Shown here piece by piece: positions 15,974 through 25,865 of a DNA stretch of 64,000 bases. This stretch comes from Streptomyces sp. MUM 203J (lineage in GTDB: Bacteria; Actinomycetota; Actinomycetes; Streptomycetales; Streptomycetaceae), in contig NZ_JADWYO010000008.1 in NCBI RefSeq assembly GCF_022414595.1, forward strand, positions 85,613 to 149,612. The letters are read 5' to 3'. The first letter of the stretch is position 1. Each line of letters starts with the position of its first letter. A program made the position numbers and the translations under genes. Below the pieces are notes generated by a model that saw only the letters and a list, made by a program, of their open reading frames with translations, did not search any database and was not told the DNA's origin.

Positions 15974-16972
15974 TCACCAGTAGACGACGACCTTGTCGCC
16001 CACCCGCACCTCGTCGAACAGCTTCGCCAGCCGCTCCTTGTCACGGACGTTCACACAGCCGTGGGAGTTGCCGTTGTAGCCGCGCGCCGCGAAGTCCGAG
16101 GAGTAGTGCACCGCCTGTCCCCGGCTGAAGAACATCGAGTAAGGCATCGGCGTGTGGTAGAGCGTCGACGTCCAGGTCCGCTCCTTGCGGTCCACCTTGA
16201 ACGTGCCCTCACGGGTCGCGAGTTCCGTGCCCTCCACCCCGAAGCGGACGTCCACGGCCGAGATCACCTTGCCGTCGACCATCCACGCCAGGGTCCGGGA
16301 CTCCTTGCTGATACACAGCACCCGGCCCGTCATGCACCGCTCGTCCGGCTTGGCCAGCGGGTTGGAGGTGGCGGGCCGCAGCTCGTCGGCGGTCGGCCGG
16401 TGGGTCATCGCGAGCAGCCGCCGCCAGGTCGTCTCGTCGACCTTCCCGGTCACCGGCAGCTCCCGCTTCCTCTGGAACGCCGAGACCGCCTCGGTGGTGA
16501 TCGTGCCGTAGAACGCGGTCGGAGCCCGGTGGAAGTGCCCGATCTGCCGCAGCCGCGCCTGGAGTTCCCGTACCTGCTCGTTCTCCGCGCCCTTCGCCAT
16601 CAGGATCCGGCCGCCGGACGGCTTGTCATCGGCGGGGACGGAGGCGGGGGAGGAGGCCGACGGGCTGCCGGACGAGGCCCCCGGCGAGGGCGCCGACGGC
16701 GTCCCCGCGGAGGGCGTCCCCGCGGAGGGCGACTCCGCGGAGGGCGACCCCGTGGACGGCGAGGGCGCGGACGCCGACGGCACCGCCGGCGAGGGCGACG
16801 GCGCACCCGACGGCGCCGCCGACGGCGCCGGGGACGGCTGGCCCGCCGCCCCGACCGCCTGAGCGGTGCAGCCCGTCGCCAGCGCGACCGCGGCCGCGGC
16901 CAGCAGCGCCCTGCGGACCACGCCGCTGCGGGACGACGGGACTCTCTGGACCTGGAACGTACGGCGATGCAT
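15974..16972 (-). CDS. L,D-transpeptidase lipoprotein with peptidoglycan-binding domain
   Basis: A 332-residue exported protein. A signal peptide ends in the lipobox LATGC (Cys35), followed by a Pro/Ser/Ala linker to about residue 115 made of short PSAGTP-type repeats (DNA repeats at about 16690-16800). A PG_binding_1 domain ([20 protein letters not shown]) follows, then a YkuD catalytic domain. The active site is SHGCVNVRD, with His304 and Cys306. It forms 3-3 peptide cross-links in peptidoglycan or attaches proteins to it, outside the membrane. The ATG at 16972 follows a G-rich ribosome site. Confidence 0.95.
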   Translation of the reverse strand: MHRRTFQVQRVPSSRSGVVRRALLAAAAVALATGCTAQAVGAAGQPSPAPSAAPSGAPSPSPAVPSASAPSPSTGSPSAESPSAGTPSAGTPSAPSPGASSGSPSASSPASVPADDKPSGGRILMAKGAENEQVRELQARLRQIGHFHRAPTAFYGTITTEAVSAFQRKRELPVTGKVDETTWRRLLAMTHRPTADELRPATSNPLAKPDERCMTGRVLCISKESRTLAWMVDGKVISAVDVRFGVEGTELATREGTFKVDRKERTWTSTLYHTPMPYSMFFSRGQAVHYSSDFAARGYNGNSHGCVNVRDKERLAKLFDEVRVGDKVVVYW

Positions 16973-17232
16973 CGGATCCCCCCCGGGGTTCAGTCGTTTC
17001 CGCTCGTAGGGATACTTCCCTGCCCGAACTGGTTGCCTGCGCCCGCGGCGGTTGTGACGAGGCTGTGACGGAGCCCGGAGGCGCGCCCGTACGCACCGGT
17101 CACCCCCTCCGTACGCGCGGCTGTGAGCAAGCTCCCAGCGTGCGGCTCTCCACCGGTCGCACGCTCGCCGCTACAGTCCGTCGCGAAGGGTCGGAGATAC
17201 CTGCGAGTAGGTCTACCGGAAGGTCACAGCAC

Positions 17233-18813
17233 ATGGCGCGCGAGTCGGAGTCGGGTCTGCCCATCGAGCCGGTGTACGGGCCGGACGCCCTGGAGGGCTG
17301 GGACCCGGCGGAGAGGCTGGGGGAGCCGGGAGCGTACCCGTACACCCGCGGCGTCTACCCGACCATGTACACCGGCCGCCCGTGGACCATGCGGCAGTAC
17401 GCCGGGTTCGGCACCGCCGTCGAGTCGAACGCGCGCTACAAGCAGCTCATCGCCAACGGCACCATGGGCCTGTCCGTCGCCTTCGACCTGCCGACCCAGA
17501 TGGGCCACGACTCCGACGCGCCGATCGCGCACGGCGAGGTCGGCAAGGTGGGCGTCGCCATCGACTCGGTCGAGGACATGCGGGTCCTCTTCGACGGCAT
17601 CCCGCTGGACAGGGTGTCCACGTCGATGACGATCAACGCCCCGGCGGCGCTGCTGCTGCTCCTCTACCAGCTGGTCGCGGAGGAGCAGGGCGTCGGTGCC
17701 GACAAGCTGACCGGCACGATCCAGAACGACGTGCTCAAGGAGTACATCGCGCGCGGGACGTACATCTTCCCGCCCAAGCCGTCCCTGCGCCTGATCGCGG
17801 ACATCTTCAAGTACTGCAAGGCCGAGATCCCGAAGTGGAACACCATCTCGATCTCCGGCTACCACATGGCGGAGGCCGGGGCCTCGCCCGCGCAGGAGAT
17901 CGCCTTCACCCTGGCCGACGGCATCCAGTACGTCCGCACGGCCGTCGCCTCCGGGATGGACGTCGACGACTTCGCGCCCCGTCTGTCCTTCTTCTTCGTG
18001 GCCCGTACGACGATCCTGGAGGAGGTCGCGAAGTTCCGCGCGGCCCGCAGGATCTGGGCGCGGGTGATGAAGGAGGAGTTCGGGGCGAAGAACCCCAAGT
18101 CGTGGATGCTCCGCTTCCACACCCAGACCGCCGGCGTCCAGCTCACCGCCCAGCAGCCCGAGGTCAACCTGGTCCGGGTCGCCGTCCAGGGCCTGGCCGC
18201 CGTCATGGGCGGCACGCAGTCGCTGCACACCAACTCCTTCGACGAGGCCATCGCGCTGCCGACAGACAAGAGCGCCCGGCTCGCCCTCCGTACGCAGCAG
18301 GTGCTGGCGTACGAGACGGACGTGACGGCGACCGTCGACCCGTTCGCGGGCTCGTACGTCATCGAGAAGATGACCGACGAGGTGGAGGCCGCGGCGCTGG
18401 AGCTGATGGGCAAGGTGGAGGAGCTGGGCGGCGCGGTCAACGCGATCGAGCGCGGCTTCCAGAAGAACGAGATCGAGCGCAGCGCGTACCGGATCGCGCA
18501 GGAGACGGACTCCGGGGAGCGGGTCGTCGTCGGCGTGAACCGCTTCCAGCTCGACGAGGAGGAGCCCTACGAGCCGCTTCGCGTCGACCCGGCGATCGAG
18601 GCCCAGCAGGCCGACCGTCTCGCGAAGCTGCGTGCAGAGCGGGACCAGGCGGCGGTGGACGCGGCGCTCACGGCCCTCAAGAAGGCCGCGGAGGGCACGG
18701 ACAACGTCCTCTACCCGATGAAGGACGCGCTGAAGGCCCGGGCGACGGTGGGCGAGGTCTGCAACGCGCTGCGGGAGGTCTGGGGGACGTACGTCCCGAC
18801 GGACGCGTTCTGA
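17233..18813 (+). CDS. acyl-CoA mutase large subunit (methylmalonyl/isobutyryl-CoA mutase type)
   Basis: A 526-residue protein covering the substrate-binding TIM barrel of B12-dependent acyl-CoA mutases: [67 protein letters not shown] and [20 protein letters not shown]. The C-terminal cobalamin-binding domain (DxHxxG) is absent. It therefore needs a separate small subunit, which is not in the window. [20 protein letters not shown] resembles the isobutyryl-CoA mutase large subunit more than methylmalonyl-CoA mutase, but substrate cannot be fixed from sequence. ATG 17233 has GGAAGG upstream. The 260 bp before it contain a possible -10 TACAGT at 17172. Confidence 0.93.
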   Translation: MARESESGLPIEPVYGPDALEGWDPAERLGEPGAYPYTRGVYPTMYTGRPWTMRQYAGFGTAVESNARYKQLIANGTMGLSVAFDLPTQMGHDSDAPIAHGEVGKVGVAIDSVEDMRVLFDGIPLDRVSTSMTINAPAALLLLLYQLVAEEQGVGADKLTGTIQNDVLKEYIARGTYIFPPKPSLRLIADIFKYCKAEIPKWNTISISGYHMAEAGASPAQEIAFTLADGIQYVRTAVASGMDVDDFAPRLSFFFVARTTILEEVAKFRAARRIWARVMKEEFGAKNPKSWMLRFHTQTAGVQLTAQQPEVNLVRVAVQGLAAVMGGTQSLHTNSFDEAIALPTDKSARLALRTQQVLAYETDVTATVDPFAGSYVIEKMTDEVEAAALELMGKVEELGGAVNAIERGFQKNEIERSAYRIAQETDSGERVVVGVNRFQLDEEEPYEPLRVDPAIEAQQADRLAKLRAERDQAAVDAALTALKKAAEGTDNVLYPMKDALKARATVGEVCNALREVWGTYVPTDAF

Positions 18814-18930
18814 CGGGTCCCGCTCGGCGCGCTCCGCGCGCCCGAACCGGCGGCGGCCCATGGCGTGCTGGGCCGTCTCGGTCTGCGGAACACCGAGGGG
18901 GGTGCCGTACCTCCGTGCGACACTCCCCTC

Positions 18931-19584
18931 ATGTTCGGCGTCATCGACCTTCCCACGTACCTCGCGGGTCTGCTCCTGATCATCCTGCTGCCCGGGCCCA
19001 ACTCGCTGTACGTCCTCTCCATCGCCGCCCGGCGCGGGGTGCGTGTCGGGTACACCGCGGCGGCCGGGGTCTGGTGCGGGGACACCGTGCTGATGACTCT
19101 GTCGGCCGCCGGTGTGGCGTCGCTCCTCCAGGCCAACGCCCTGCTGTTCGGGATCGTCAAGTACGCCGGGGCCGGGTACCTGACCTGGCTGGCCATCGGC
19201 ATGCTGCGGGCCGCGTGGGGGATGTGGCGCACCCGGCGCGAGCCGGACGCGGAGGCCGGAGGACCGGCCTCCGCCGCCACCGAGGAGCGGCCCTTCCGCC
19301 GCGCCCTGCTCATCAGCCTGTTCAACCCCAAGGCGATCCTGTTCTTCATCGCCTTCTTCGTGCAGTTCGTCGACCCGGCCTACGCCTACCCCGCGCTGTC
19401 CTTCGTCGTCCTCGGCACCCTCGCCCAGCTCGCCAGCGTCCTCTACCTCAGCGCGCTGATCTTCGGCGGCACGAAGCTGGCCGCCGCCTTCCGGCGCCGC
19501 AGGCGGCTCTCGGCCGGGGCCACCTCCGCGGCGGGGGCGCTGTTCCTCGGCTTCGCGGTGAAGCTGTCCCTCGCGAGCGCGTAG
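18931..19584 (+). CDS. LysE/RhtB-family amino acid exporter (LeuE-like)
   Basis: A 217-residue membrane protein with about six helices. The N-terminal LPTYLAGLLLIILLPGPNSL and the GPNSL(Y/F)VL motif mark the LysE/RhtB superfamily; LLISLFNPKAILFFIAFFVQ is the family's second hallmark. It exports amino acids such as leucine across the cytoplasmic membrane; the specific substrate is inferred from LeuE resemblance. The ATG at 18931 has no ribosome site and the mRNA may be leaderless or have a very short leader. The 269 bp between this gene and the next, 19585-19853, contain only a weak GC hairpin. Confidence 0.9.
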   Translation: MFGVIDLPTYLAGLLLIILLPGPNSLYVLSIAARRGVRVGYTAAAGVWCGDTVLMTLSAAGVASLLQANALLFGIVKYAGAGYLTWLAIGMLRAAWGMWRTRREPDAEAGGPASAATEERPFRRALLISLFNPKAILFFIAFFVQFVDPAYAYPALSFVVLGTLAQLASVLYLSALIFGGTKLAAAFRRRRRLSAGATSAAGALFLGFAVKLSLASA

Positions 19585-19853
19585 CCGCGGCGCCCGGCCC
19601 TCACGCCGGGTGAGGCAGTGCCGCGGGAGCCAGGATGTTCACCGTCACGCGCTCCGCACGGCACGGTGTCCTTCCGGACGCGGCGGCCCGCCCCGGCCGG
19701 ACCGGCACGCTCAGGAGCCTCGGGTTCACGCCGTTCCAGGTCCGGGCGGGCGCGGACGACGAGCTCGGCGCCGAGGAGCCGCGCGGGACGCCGGGGCTCC
19801 GGCGGGCCAGGCCCGAGGGCGCGGCGCGGCCGGGGCGAGGTCCGTCGTGCCGC

Positions 19854-21197
19854 TCACCCGAGGGCCTTCTTCAGCGCCCGCGCCCGGCGGGCCATGCGGC
19901 GTACCGTCGGGTTGCGCGGGATGAAGCCGAGCTGCTGGGGCACGCCGCCCGGGAGGGCCAGAGCCGTGAGGCGGCGACGTTTGAAGTAGCGCCAGGTGTG
20001 TGGGGACAGACGGGACCTCAGATAGCGCTCGGCCTGGGGGCGGAGGTCCGGGTAGATCCTGTGCTGCATGGCGTACCCGACCGTGTCCACCAGTTCCTGG
20101 AGCCGTACCGCCGACGGGTCGAGGCGCTGGGCCCCGACGGCCGCGCGGTCCTCCAGGTCCGGGACCAGCGCGTCGACGACCGTCACCGGGATCCGGTTGC
20201 TGTTCTGGTAGGGGGTCAGCCGCTCCAGCAGCAGGTCCGTGCCCGTGCGCGCCACCGGCAGGCCGTACAGGGTGTGCGCGGTCAGCAGTGCCGTCGAGAA
20301 GCAGCCCACCACCAGCGCCGGCCGCATCCGCCGGTACACGACCTCCGCCAGCAACGGCACGTCCAGCACCACCAGTTCGGCTCCCAGCCGGGCCGCCTCC
20401 TCCTCCAGCAGCCGCGACCACCGCGCCGGTGCCGTCGGGTGCGGTTTGAACACGATCCGGGTGTGGCCGAGTGCGAGCGCTCCCCGCAGCATCCGGACGT
20501 GCAGCTCCTCCTCTTCCTCCCCGGTCAGGATGTTCAGCGCGGAGAGGTACTGCCCCAGCAGCAGGGCGGGGCGCTCCCCTGAAGGGAAGGGCAATGCGAC
20601 GCCCGAATCCGCCAGTTCCGCCAGCACCTTCCCGAACACGTCCGAGGGCACCGTCTCCGCCGTCACCCCGAACTCGGTGAGCAGCAACGGCCGCAGCCCC
20701 GGCACCAGGTCCAGATGCAGCACCCGCCGCACCCGCGTACCGACCAGCGGGTCGATCTTGAAGCGGGTCGGACCGTAGCTCATCAGCCCGTCCGCGTACA
20801 CGTCGACCGGCGCCCCGGTGAACACCTGGCACAGTGCCGTCGCCGGGTTGACCTGGATGGACTCGACGGCCAGCTCGACCCGGTCGTCCCCGAGCCCCCA
20901 CAGCAGCCGCAGGTACCGCTCGAACAGCACCGTGTCGTTGGCGCGCGGTGACCAGCCGACCGGATGGAACGGATGGATCGCCTCGTTCCAGGACAGCACC
21001 CGGTCGAAGCGCGACCGCAGCCGCTCGAAGCCGTCCATCGTGTCGACCGACGGGCTGATCTCCGGGTTCGCCGCGTTGTTGCTGACCAGCAGGATCCGCC
21101 GGTCCGCGGGGCCGAACCGGTCCGCGTCCAGCGCGGCGGCCAGTGTGGCGACCCCGTACAGCGTGGAGGCGCAGAAGATCTGCGTCGTACGGGCCAT
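19854..21197 (-). CDS. alpha-2,8-polysialyltransferase-family glycosyltransferase
   Basis: A 447-residue cytoplasmic protein of the bacterial polysialyltransferase group. Typical features are the N-terminal TTQIFCASTLYGVATLAAAL, RRILLVSNNAANPE, the VDVYADGLMSYGP segment, FKPHPTAPARWSR (a general HP motif of these enzymes) and PALVVGCFSTALLTAHTLYG. It should add nonulosonic acid residues from a CMP donor to a growing polymer. Its ATG overlaps the stop of the GT2 gene by one base (TGATG). It belongs to the divergent wall-polymer cluster with the CMP-sugar synthetase and NeuB genes. The final acceptor is unknown. Confidence 0.85.
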   Translation of the reverse strand: MARTTQIFCASTLYGVATLAAALDADRFGPADRRILLVSNNAANPEISPSVDTMDGFERLRSRFDRVLSWNEAIHPFHPVGWSPRANDTVLFERYLRLLWGLGDDRVELAVESIQVNPATALCQVFTGAPVDVYADGLMSYGPTRFKIDPLVGTRVRRVLHLDLVPGLRPLLLTEFGVTAETVPSDVFGKVLAELADSGVALPFPSGERPALLLGQYLSALNILTGEEEEELHVRMLRGALALGHTRIVFKPHPTAPARWSRLLEEEAARLGAELVVLDVPLLAEVVYRRMRPALVVGCFSTALLTAHTLYGLPVARTGTDLLLERLTPYQNSNRIPVTVVDALVPDLEDRAAVGAQRLDPSAVRLQELVDTVGYAMQHRIYPDLRPQAERYLRSRLSPHTWRYFKRRRLTALALPGGVPQQLGFIPRNPTVRRMARRARALKKALG

Positions 21198-22171
21198 CAG
21201 GCCGCCACCTCCGCCCCGACGGGCCGGCGCCGCAGCCGCCGCAGCCGGGCCGCGCGTTCGTGGTCCATCGAGTCCAGCGCCTCCTTCAGCAGATCCTGCG
21301 GCATGCGCTTCAACGCGGCCGAACTCTGCGCCCGCAGTTTCCGGGCGACCGCCGGTTCGAATTTCTCGATCGTGTTCAGGTGATGCGCGATGATGGCGCA
21401 ATACGTACGGATCACCTTCGGTAGAAAACGGTCCGCCTCCGGGTCCTGCGAGGTCTCTTCGACGACCTGATCGAATGCGGGAATGAAATCGAGCTGCCGG
21501 GTGTCACCGATCTGTGTCAGCGAGGTCGTGACACCCCGCCGGTAGAAGATGCCGAGCAGGTCCACCGCGGCGAAGGACTTCGCCTCCCGGTGCAGTCGCC
21601 AGATCCACGGCCGGTCCTCCGCCGTCCGCAGGTGCTCGGGGAACAGCAGCAGCCCCTCGTCCACCAGTCGTCGGTGGTAGACGCCCGCCCAGGAGTACGG
21701 GTAGTCGACCGGGGTCGAGCGGTCGGACGGCAGGATCACGTCCCTCGGGTCCACCACGACGTTGCGCGGACCGAACGGCACCCGCTGGATCTCCCGCGCG
21801 TTCCCGGTGCAGCGCACATGGTCCGTGCGGACGAAGTCGCAGCCCAACTCCTCGATGGCGCCCACCAGTCGGGAGAAGTACCCGGGCGCCACCCAGTCGT
21901 CCGCGTCCATGAAGGTGACGTACTCGCCCCGGGCCAGTCCCATCGCCTGGTTGCGTGCCGCCGACACCCCCTTCTCCTCGCGCCGGACGTGGACGGCACC
22001 GGGGAGGTCGTGCGCCGCGCGCTCGACGATCTCCCCGGTCCCGTCCGTCGAACAGTCGTCGACCAGGATGAACTCGAAGTCGGCACGTACGTTCGCGCGC
22101 AGACTCCGCAGGGCGTCGGGCGCGTATTGCCGCACGTTGTAGAACGGCACGATGACGGAGAGCTTGACCAC
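21197..22171 (-). CDS. family 2 glycosyltransferase
   Basis: A 324-residue GT-A fold enzyme. It opens with KLSVIVPFYNVRQYAPDALR, has the nucleotide-binding ILVDDCSTDGTGEI and the metal-binding FMDADDWVAPGYF (DxD). A C-terminal helical extension rich in Arg follows. GTG at 22171 is the start next to the conserved fold; no ribosome site is visible. It is the first gene of a two-gene leftward unit with the polysialyltransferase, facing away from the DUF6716 gene. The 166-bp gap between the two divergent genes must hold both promoters. Its probable role is adding a sugar to the wall polymer or its linkage unit. Confidence 0.9.
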   Translation of the reverse strand: MVKLSVIVPFYNVRQYAPDALRSLRANVRADFEFILVDDCSTDGTGEIVERAAHDLPGAVHVRREEKGVSAARNQAMGLARGEYVTFMDADDWVAPGYFSRLVGAIEELGCDFVRTDHVRCTGNAREIQRVPFGPRNVVVDPRDVILPSDRSTPVDYPYSWAGVYHRRLVDEGLLLFPEHLRTAEDRPWIWRLHREAKSFAAVDLLGIFYRRGVTTSLTQIGDTRQLDFIPAFDQVVEETSQDPEADRFLPKVIRTYCAIIAHHLNTIEKFEPAVARKLRAQSSAALKRMPQDLLKEALDSMDHERAARLRRLRRRPVGAEVAA

Positions 22172-22337
22172 CCGACGGACGCTAGGCGGCCACCCGATCC
22201 CTCTTTCCGACCGGCGGAGGGACGCCAGGTGAACAATGGGCGGCGCGGCGCTTAACCAGACTGCGGCAAGCTTCTGTTCACTCTTTGTTGCCGTTGAGTT
22301 GGGCTGCGAAGCGGAATCCCTTCCTAACGTCCTCGTC

Positions 22338-23609
22338 GTGCCCTCGCTCACGTATCGGATCGCGGTCATCGCGGATTCCGACACCCGATGGAAATGGGGC
22401 GCGCAGACCGCGCGCCGCCTTTCCCCGCCCGAATCCGCCCCGGACATCACCGGCTTCGCCCTGCGCGGCCGGGCGACCCCGACGGCCCGGCAGCTCGCCG
22501 AGACCGGGCTGGGAACGCCCCGTGAGGTCACCGGGGCGGAGTTCCTCCGTGCCGTCAGGGAAGAGCGGTACGACGTCGTCGTCCTGGCCCTGGTCGGCGG
22601 CACCGTCCAGGCGGTGCTGCACGGACTGGCCGAACTGGTCCCGGACCGGCGCCCGGTGACCGTCACCGGCTATGTCGGCGTCGTCTACGAGAAGCTCACC
22701 GACGGCCTGCTCCTGCGGCACGGCGCGGACCTGGTCCTCGCGAACTCGCCGTTCGACGCGCGCCGGTTCAGGGCGGTGTACGAGGGTGTGGGCGCCGACG
22801 CGTCATCGGTGACCGAGGCGGCGCTCCCCTTCCTTGGCGGCAAGCCCTACCAGCCGATACCGGGGCGCCACACCGTCGTGTTCGCCGCGCAGCCCTCAGT
22901 ACCGGTCTCGAAGGCCGACCGGACGTACCTGCTGCGGCGGCTGGCCGGATACGCCCGGCTGCACCCGGGCCGTGAGGTGCTGCTGAAGCTGCGCTCCAAG
23001 CCGGGCGAGCACACCACGCACATCGAGGAACTCCCGTACCAGAAGCTGGCCCGCGGTCTGACGCTTCCGCCCAACCTGCGCCTGGTGTACGGGAACATGG
23101 GCGATGTCCTGGACCGTACGGACCTGCTGGTCACGGTCTCCTCGACGGCCGCGATGGAGGCCCTGCACCGGGGTGTGCCGACGGCTCTGCTCAGCGACCT
23201 GGGCGTACGGGAGGCGCTGGGCAACCACTACTTCACCGGCTCGGGCCTGCTGACCTCCTGGGACCGGCTGGACGCGGGCGAGGAGCCCGTGCCGGACGAG
23301 GACTGGCTGACCGACCAGGGCCTGCGGGCGCCCGCCTCGGATCCCTTCGCGGCGGCCCGGGCCCGGATCGAGGACCTGCTGAAGCAGGACGAACTGCCGC
23401 CCGTGGATCCGTACTACACGGCGGCGACGGCCCCCGGCTATCTGCCGGGGGTGCTGGCCCGACACCGCCTGGAGGCGGCCGAGGCCGGGCCGGAGACCAC
23501 TGGAGTACGCCGGGTGCTGCGCGACGCCGTCAGGGAGACGGCGCGCGGCGCCTACCGGCACGGCGTCCAGCGTGTGGCGCCGCTGATCCGCAGGCTGGGA
23601 GAGCTGTGA
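22338..23609 (+). CDS. DUF6716-type putative glycosyltransferase
   Basis: A 423-residue protein with a GT-B-like layout: TYRIAVIADSDTRWKWGAQT at the start, SKPGEHTTHIEELPYQKLA in the middle and LVTVSSTAAMEALHRGVPTA in the C-terminal half, the last being typical of nucleotide-sugar enzymes. It resembles a family found with nonulosonic acid genes and labelled as putative glycosyltransferases. GTG at 22338 sits 7 nt after TAACGT, a plausible -10, so the transcript may be leaderless. It overlaps the CMP-sugar synthetase gene by GTGA, forming an operon with it, NeuB and the last transferase. Confidence 0.78.
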   Translation: MPSLTYRIAVIADSDTRWKWGAQTARRLSPPESAPDITGFALRGRATPTARQLAETGLGTPREVTGAEFLRAVREERYDVVVLALVGGTVQAVLHGLAELVPDRRPVTVTGYVGVVYEKLTDGLLLRHGADLVLANSPFDARRFRAVYEGVGADASSVTEAALPFLGGKPYQPIPGRHTVVFAAQPSVPVSKADRTYLLRRLAGYARLHPGREVLLKLRSKPGEHTTHIEELPYQKLARGLTLPPNLRLVYGNMGDVLDRTDLLVTVSSTAAMEALHRGVPTALLSDLGVREALGNHYFTGSGLLTSWDRLDAGEEPVPDEDWLTDQGLRAPASDPFAAARARIEDLLKQDELPPVDPYYTAATAPGYLPGVLARHRLEAAEAGPETTGVRRVLRDAVRETARGAYRHGVQRVAPLIRRLGEL

Positions 23610-24892
23610 CCGTGACCTCGACCGAACGACGTACCGTCCTGGCGGTCATCCCCGCGCGCGGCGGCTCCAAGGGCGTGCCCGGCAAGAACCTGGCGCCCGT
23701 GGGCGGCGTCCCGCTGGTGGCCCGCGCGGTACGGGCCTGCCTGGGCGCCCACCTGGTCACGGACGTCGCCGTCTCGACGGACGACCCCGCGATCGCCGAG
23801 GCGGCCCGCGCGGCCGGCGCCCTGCCCGTCCCCCGCCCCGCCGAGCTGTCCGGCGACACCGCCACGAGCGAGGCGGCCCTCCTCCACGCCCTGGACGCAC
23901 ACGAGCACCTGACGGGCCGGGCCGCGGACGTGGTCCTCCTGGTCCAGTGCACGAGCCCGTTCCTGACGGCGGGGGACGTGGACGGGGTCGCGGCGGAGGT
24001 CCTGGACGGCGAGGCGGACACGGCCCTGACGGCGGCCCCGTTCCACGGCTTCGTGTGGCGCCCGGGCCCCGACGCTCAGGCGGTGCCCTCCGGGGCGGGC
24101 GCCCTCGGGCCCACCCCGGCCCCGCACCCCGAGACCGGGGAACCGGCACCGCAGGGCGCCTCCGGGGTGAACCACGACAAGGCGTCCCGCCCCCGTCGGC
24201 AGGACCGCCCCGCGGAACTGCTGGAGACCGGCGCCGCGTACGCCATGGACGCCCGGGGGTTCCGCCGCCACCGCCACCGCTTCTTCGGCCGCACCACCCT
24301 GGTGCCCACCGACCCCGCCCGGGTCCTGGAGATCGACGACCCGCACGACCTGGCCCGTGCCCGCGCCCTCGCCCCCCTGCTGGACGCCGCGGACACCCCC
24401 GTCCTCGGAGACGTCGACGCCGTGGTCCTCGACTTCGACGGCACCCAGACCGACGACCGTGTGCTGGTCGACGCGGACGGCCGCGAGACCGTCGCGGTCC
24501 ACCGCGGCGACGGCCTGGGCATCGCCGCCCTGCGCAGGGCGGGCCTGCACCTGCTGATCCTCTCCACGGAGCAGAACCCGGTCGTCGCCGCCCGCGCCCG
24601 CAAGCTGCGTGTCCCCGTCCTGCACGGCATCGACCGCAAGGACCTCGCCCTGAAGCACTGGTGCGAGGAGTACGGCGTCGACCCCCAGCGGGTCCTGTAC
24701 GCCGGCAACGACGTGAACGACCTGCCCTGCTTCGGGCTCGTCGGCTGGCCGGTCGCCGTGGCGAACGCGCACGGCGCCGTACGGGCCGCCGCACGTGCCG
24801 TGACGACCGTCCCGGGCGGAGAGGGCGCCGTCCGCGAGATCGCCGGATGGCTCCTCGGCCCCGAGCTGACCGCGCGCCCGGCCACGCCGTGA
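23606..24892 (+). CDS. neuA: CMP-nonulosonate cytidylyltransferase fused to a KdsC-like HAD phosphatase
   Basis: A 428-residue two-domain enzyme. Residues 10-260 are a CMP-sialate/KDO-type cytidylyltransferase: VLAVIPARGGSKGVPGKNLA (nucleotide loop), LVQCTSPFLTAGDV, and ASRPRRQDRP with LETGAAYAM. Residues 270-420 are a HAD domain with all motifs: D276-F-D278 in VVLDFDGTQTDD, LSTEQNP, the lysine in RKDLALKHW, and GNDVND at 367-372. The first domain activates a nonulosonic acid with CTP. The second would remove the 9-phosphate left by the NeuB-type synthase. Such fusions occur in animal CMAS enzymes. It overlaps the previous gene by four bases (GTGA). The product is more likely Kdn than Neu5Ac, because no NeuC epimerase is nearby. 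Confidence 0.9.
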   Translation: MTVTSTERRTVLAVIPARGGSKGVPGKNLAPVGGVPLVARAVRACLGAHLVTDVAVSTDDPAIAEAARAAGALPVPRPAELSGDTATSEAALLHALDAHEHLTGRAADVVLLVQCTSPFLTAGDVDGVAAEVLDGEADTALTAAPFHGFVWRPGPDAQAVPSGAGALGPTPAPHPETGEPAPQGASGVNHDKASRPRRQDRPAELLETGAAYAMDARGFRRHRHRFFGRTTLVPTDPARVLEIDDPHDLARARALAPLLDAADTPVLGDVDAVVLDFDGTQTDDRVLVDADGRETVAVHRGDGLGIAALRRAGLHLLILSTEQNPVVAARARKLRVPVLHGIDRKDLALKHWCEEYGVDPQRVLYAGNDVNDLPCFGLVGWPVAVANAHGAVRAAARAVTTVPGGEGAVREIAGWLLGPELTARPATP

Positions 24893-24974
24893 GCCGCCGC
24901 GCCGCCCACCGTCCCCGTGCCGGAACCACCTCCCGTACCGGCTTCACCCCACCCCGCAACAAGGAAAGCTGATC

Positions 24975-25865
24975 ATGAACGACATCCGTCACCGCACCCT
25001 CGGCACCCGCACCGCCGGCCCCGGCCACCCGGTCTACGTCACCGGCGAGATCGGCATCAACCACAACGGCGACCTGGACAATGCCATCGCCCTCATCGAC
25101 GCCGCCGCCGACGCCGGGTGCGACGCGGTGAAGTTCCAGAAGCGCACCCCGGAGATCTGCACCCCGCGCGACCAGTGGGACATCGAGCGCGACACCCCCT
25201 GGGGCCGGATGACGTACATCGACTACCGCCACCGCGTCGAGTTCGGCGAGGACGAGTACCGCGCCATCGACGAGCACTGCAAGAAGCGGGGCATCGACTG
25301 GTTCGCCTCCCCGTGGGACACCGAGGCCGTCGCGTTCCTGGAGAAGTTCGACGTCCCGGCGCACAAGGTCGCCTCCGCCTCCCTCACCGACGACGAGCTG
25401 CTGCGCGCCCTGCGTGCGACCGGCCGTACGGTCATCCTCTCCACGGGCATGTCCACCCCGAAGCAGATCCGCCACGCGGTCGAGGTCCTGGGCAGCGACA
25501 ACATCCTGCTGTGCCACGCCACCTCCACCTACCCGGCGAAGGCCGAGGAGCTGAACCTGCGCGTGATCGACACGCTGAAGCAGGAGTACCCGAACGTCCC
25601 GATCGGCTACTCGGGCCACGAGACCGGCCTCCAGACCACGCTCGCCGCCGTCGCCCTCGGTGCGGCCTTCGTCGAGCGTCACATCACCCTGGACCGCGCG
25701 ATGTGGGGCTCCGACCAGGCCGCCTCCGTCGAGCCGCAGGGCCTCAGCCGTCTCGTGCGCGACATCCGCACCATCGAGACCGCGCTCGGTGACGGCGTGA
25801 AGCGGGTGTACGAGTCGGAGCTGGCCCCCATGAAGAAGCTGCGCCGCGTGATGGCCCCGGCATGA
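24975..25865 (+). CDS. neuB: NeuB-family nonulosonic acid synthase (Kdn/sialate synthase-like)
   Basis: A 296-residue NeuB TIM barrel: VTGEIGINHNGDLDNAIALI, DAVKFQKRTPEICTP, GIDWFASPWDTEAVAFLEKF, LSTGMSTPKQI, CHATSTYPAKAEELNL and IGYSGHETGLQTTLAAVALG. It condenses phosphoenolpyruvate with a six-carbon sugar or its phosphate. The C-terminal antifreeze-like SAF domain of classical NeuB is missing, so it is short (normal about 345). The ATG follows AAGGAAAGC. The order after the neuA-HAD gene fits synthesis, dephosphorylation and activation in one pathway. It overlaps the next gene by ATGA. Confidence 0.9.
   Translation: MNDIRHRTLGTRTAGPGHPVYVTGEIGINHNGDLDNAIALIDAAADAGCDAVKFQKRTPEICTPRDQWDIERDTPWGRMTYIDYRHRVEFGEDEYRAIDEHCKKRGIDWFASPWDTEAVAFLEKFDVPAHKVASASLTDDELLRALRATGRTVILSTGMSTPKQIRHAVEVLGSDNILLCHATSTYPAKAEELNLRVIDTLKQEYPNVPIGYSGHETGLQTTLAAVALGAAFVERHITLDRAMWGSDQAASVEPQGLSRLVRDIRTIETALGDGVKRVYESELAPMKKLRRVMAPA

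Noticed and set aside
16690..16800. Direct DNA repeats in the L,D-transpeptidase gene
   Set aside because: They encode the low-complexity Pro/Ser/Ala linker after the lipobox; a normal feature, not a mobile or CRISPR-type repeat.
19585..19853. Possible small gene between the LysE exporter and the polysialyltransferase
   Set aside because: A frame from ATG 19635 exists, but it has no ribosome site and no recognisable domain, and runs on into the antisense strand of the next gene.
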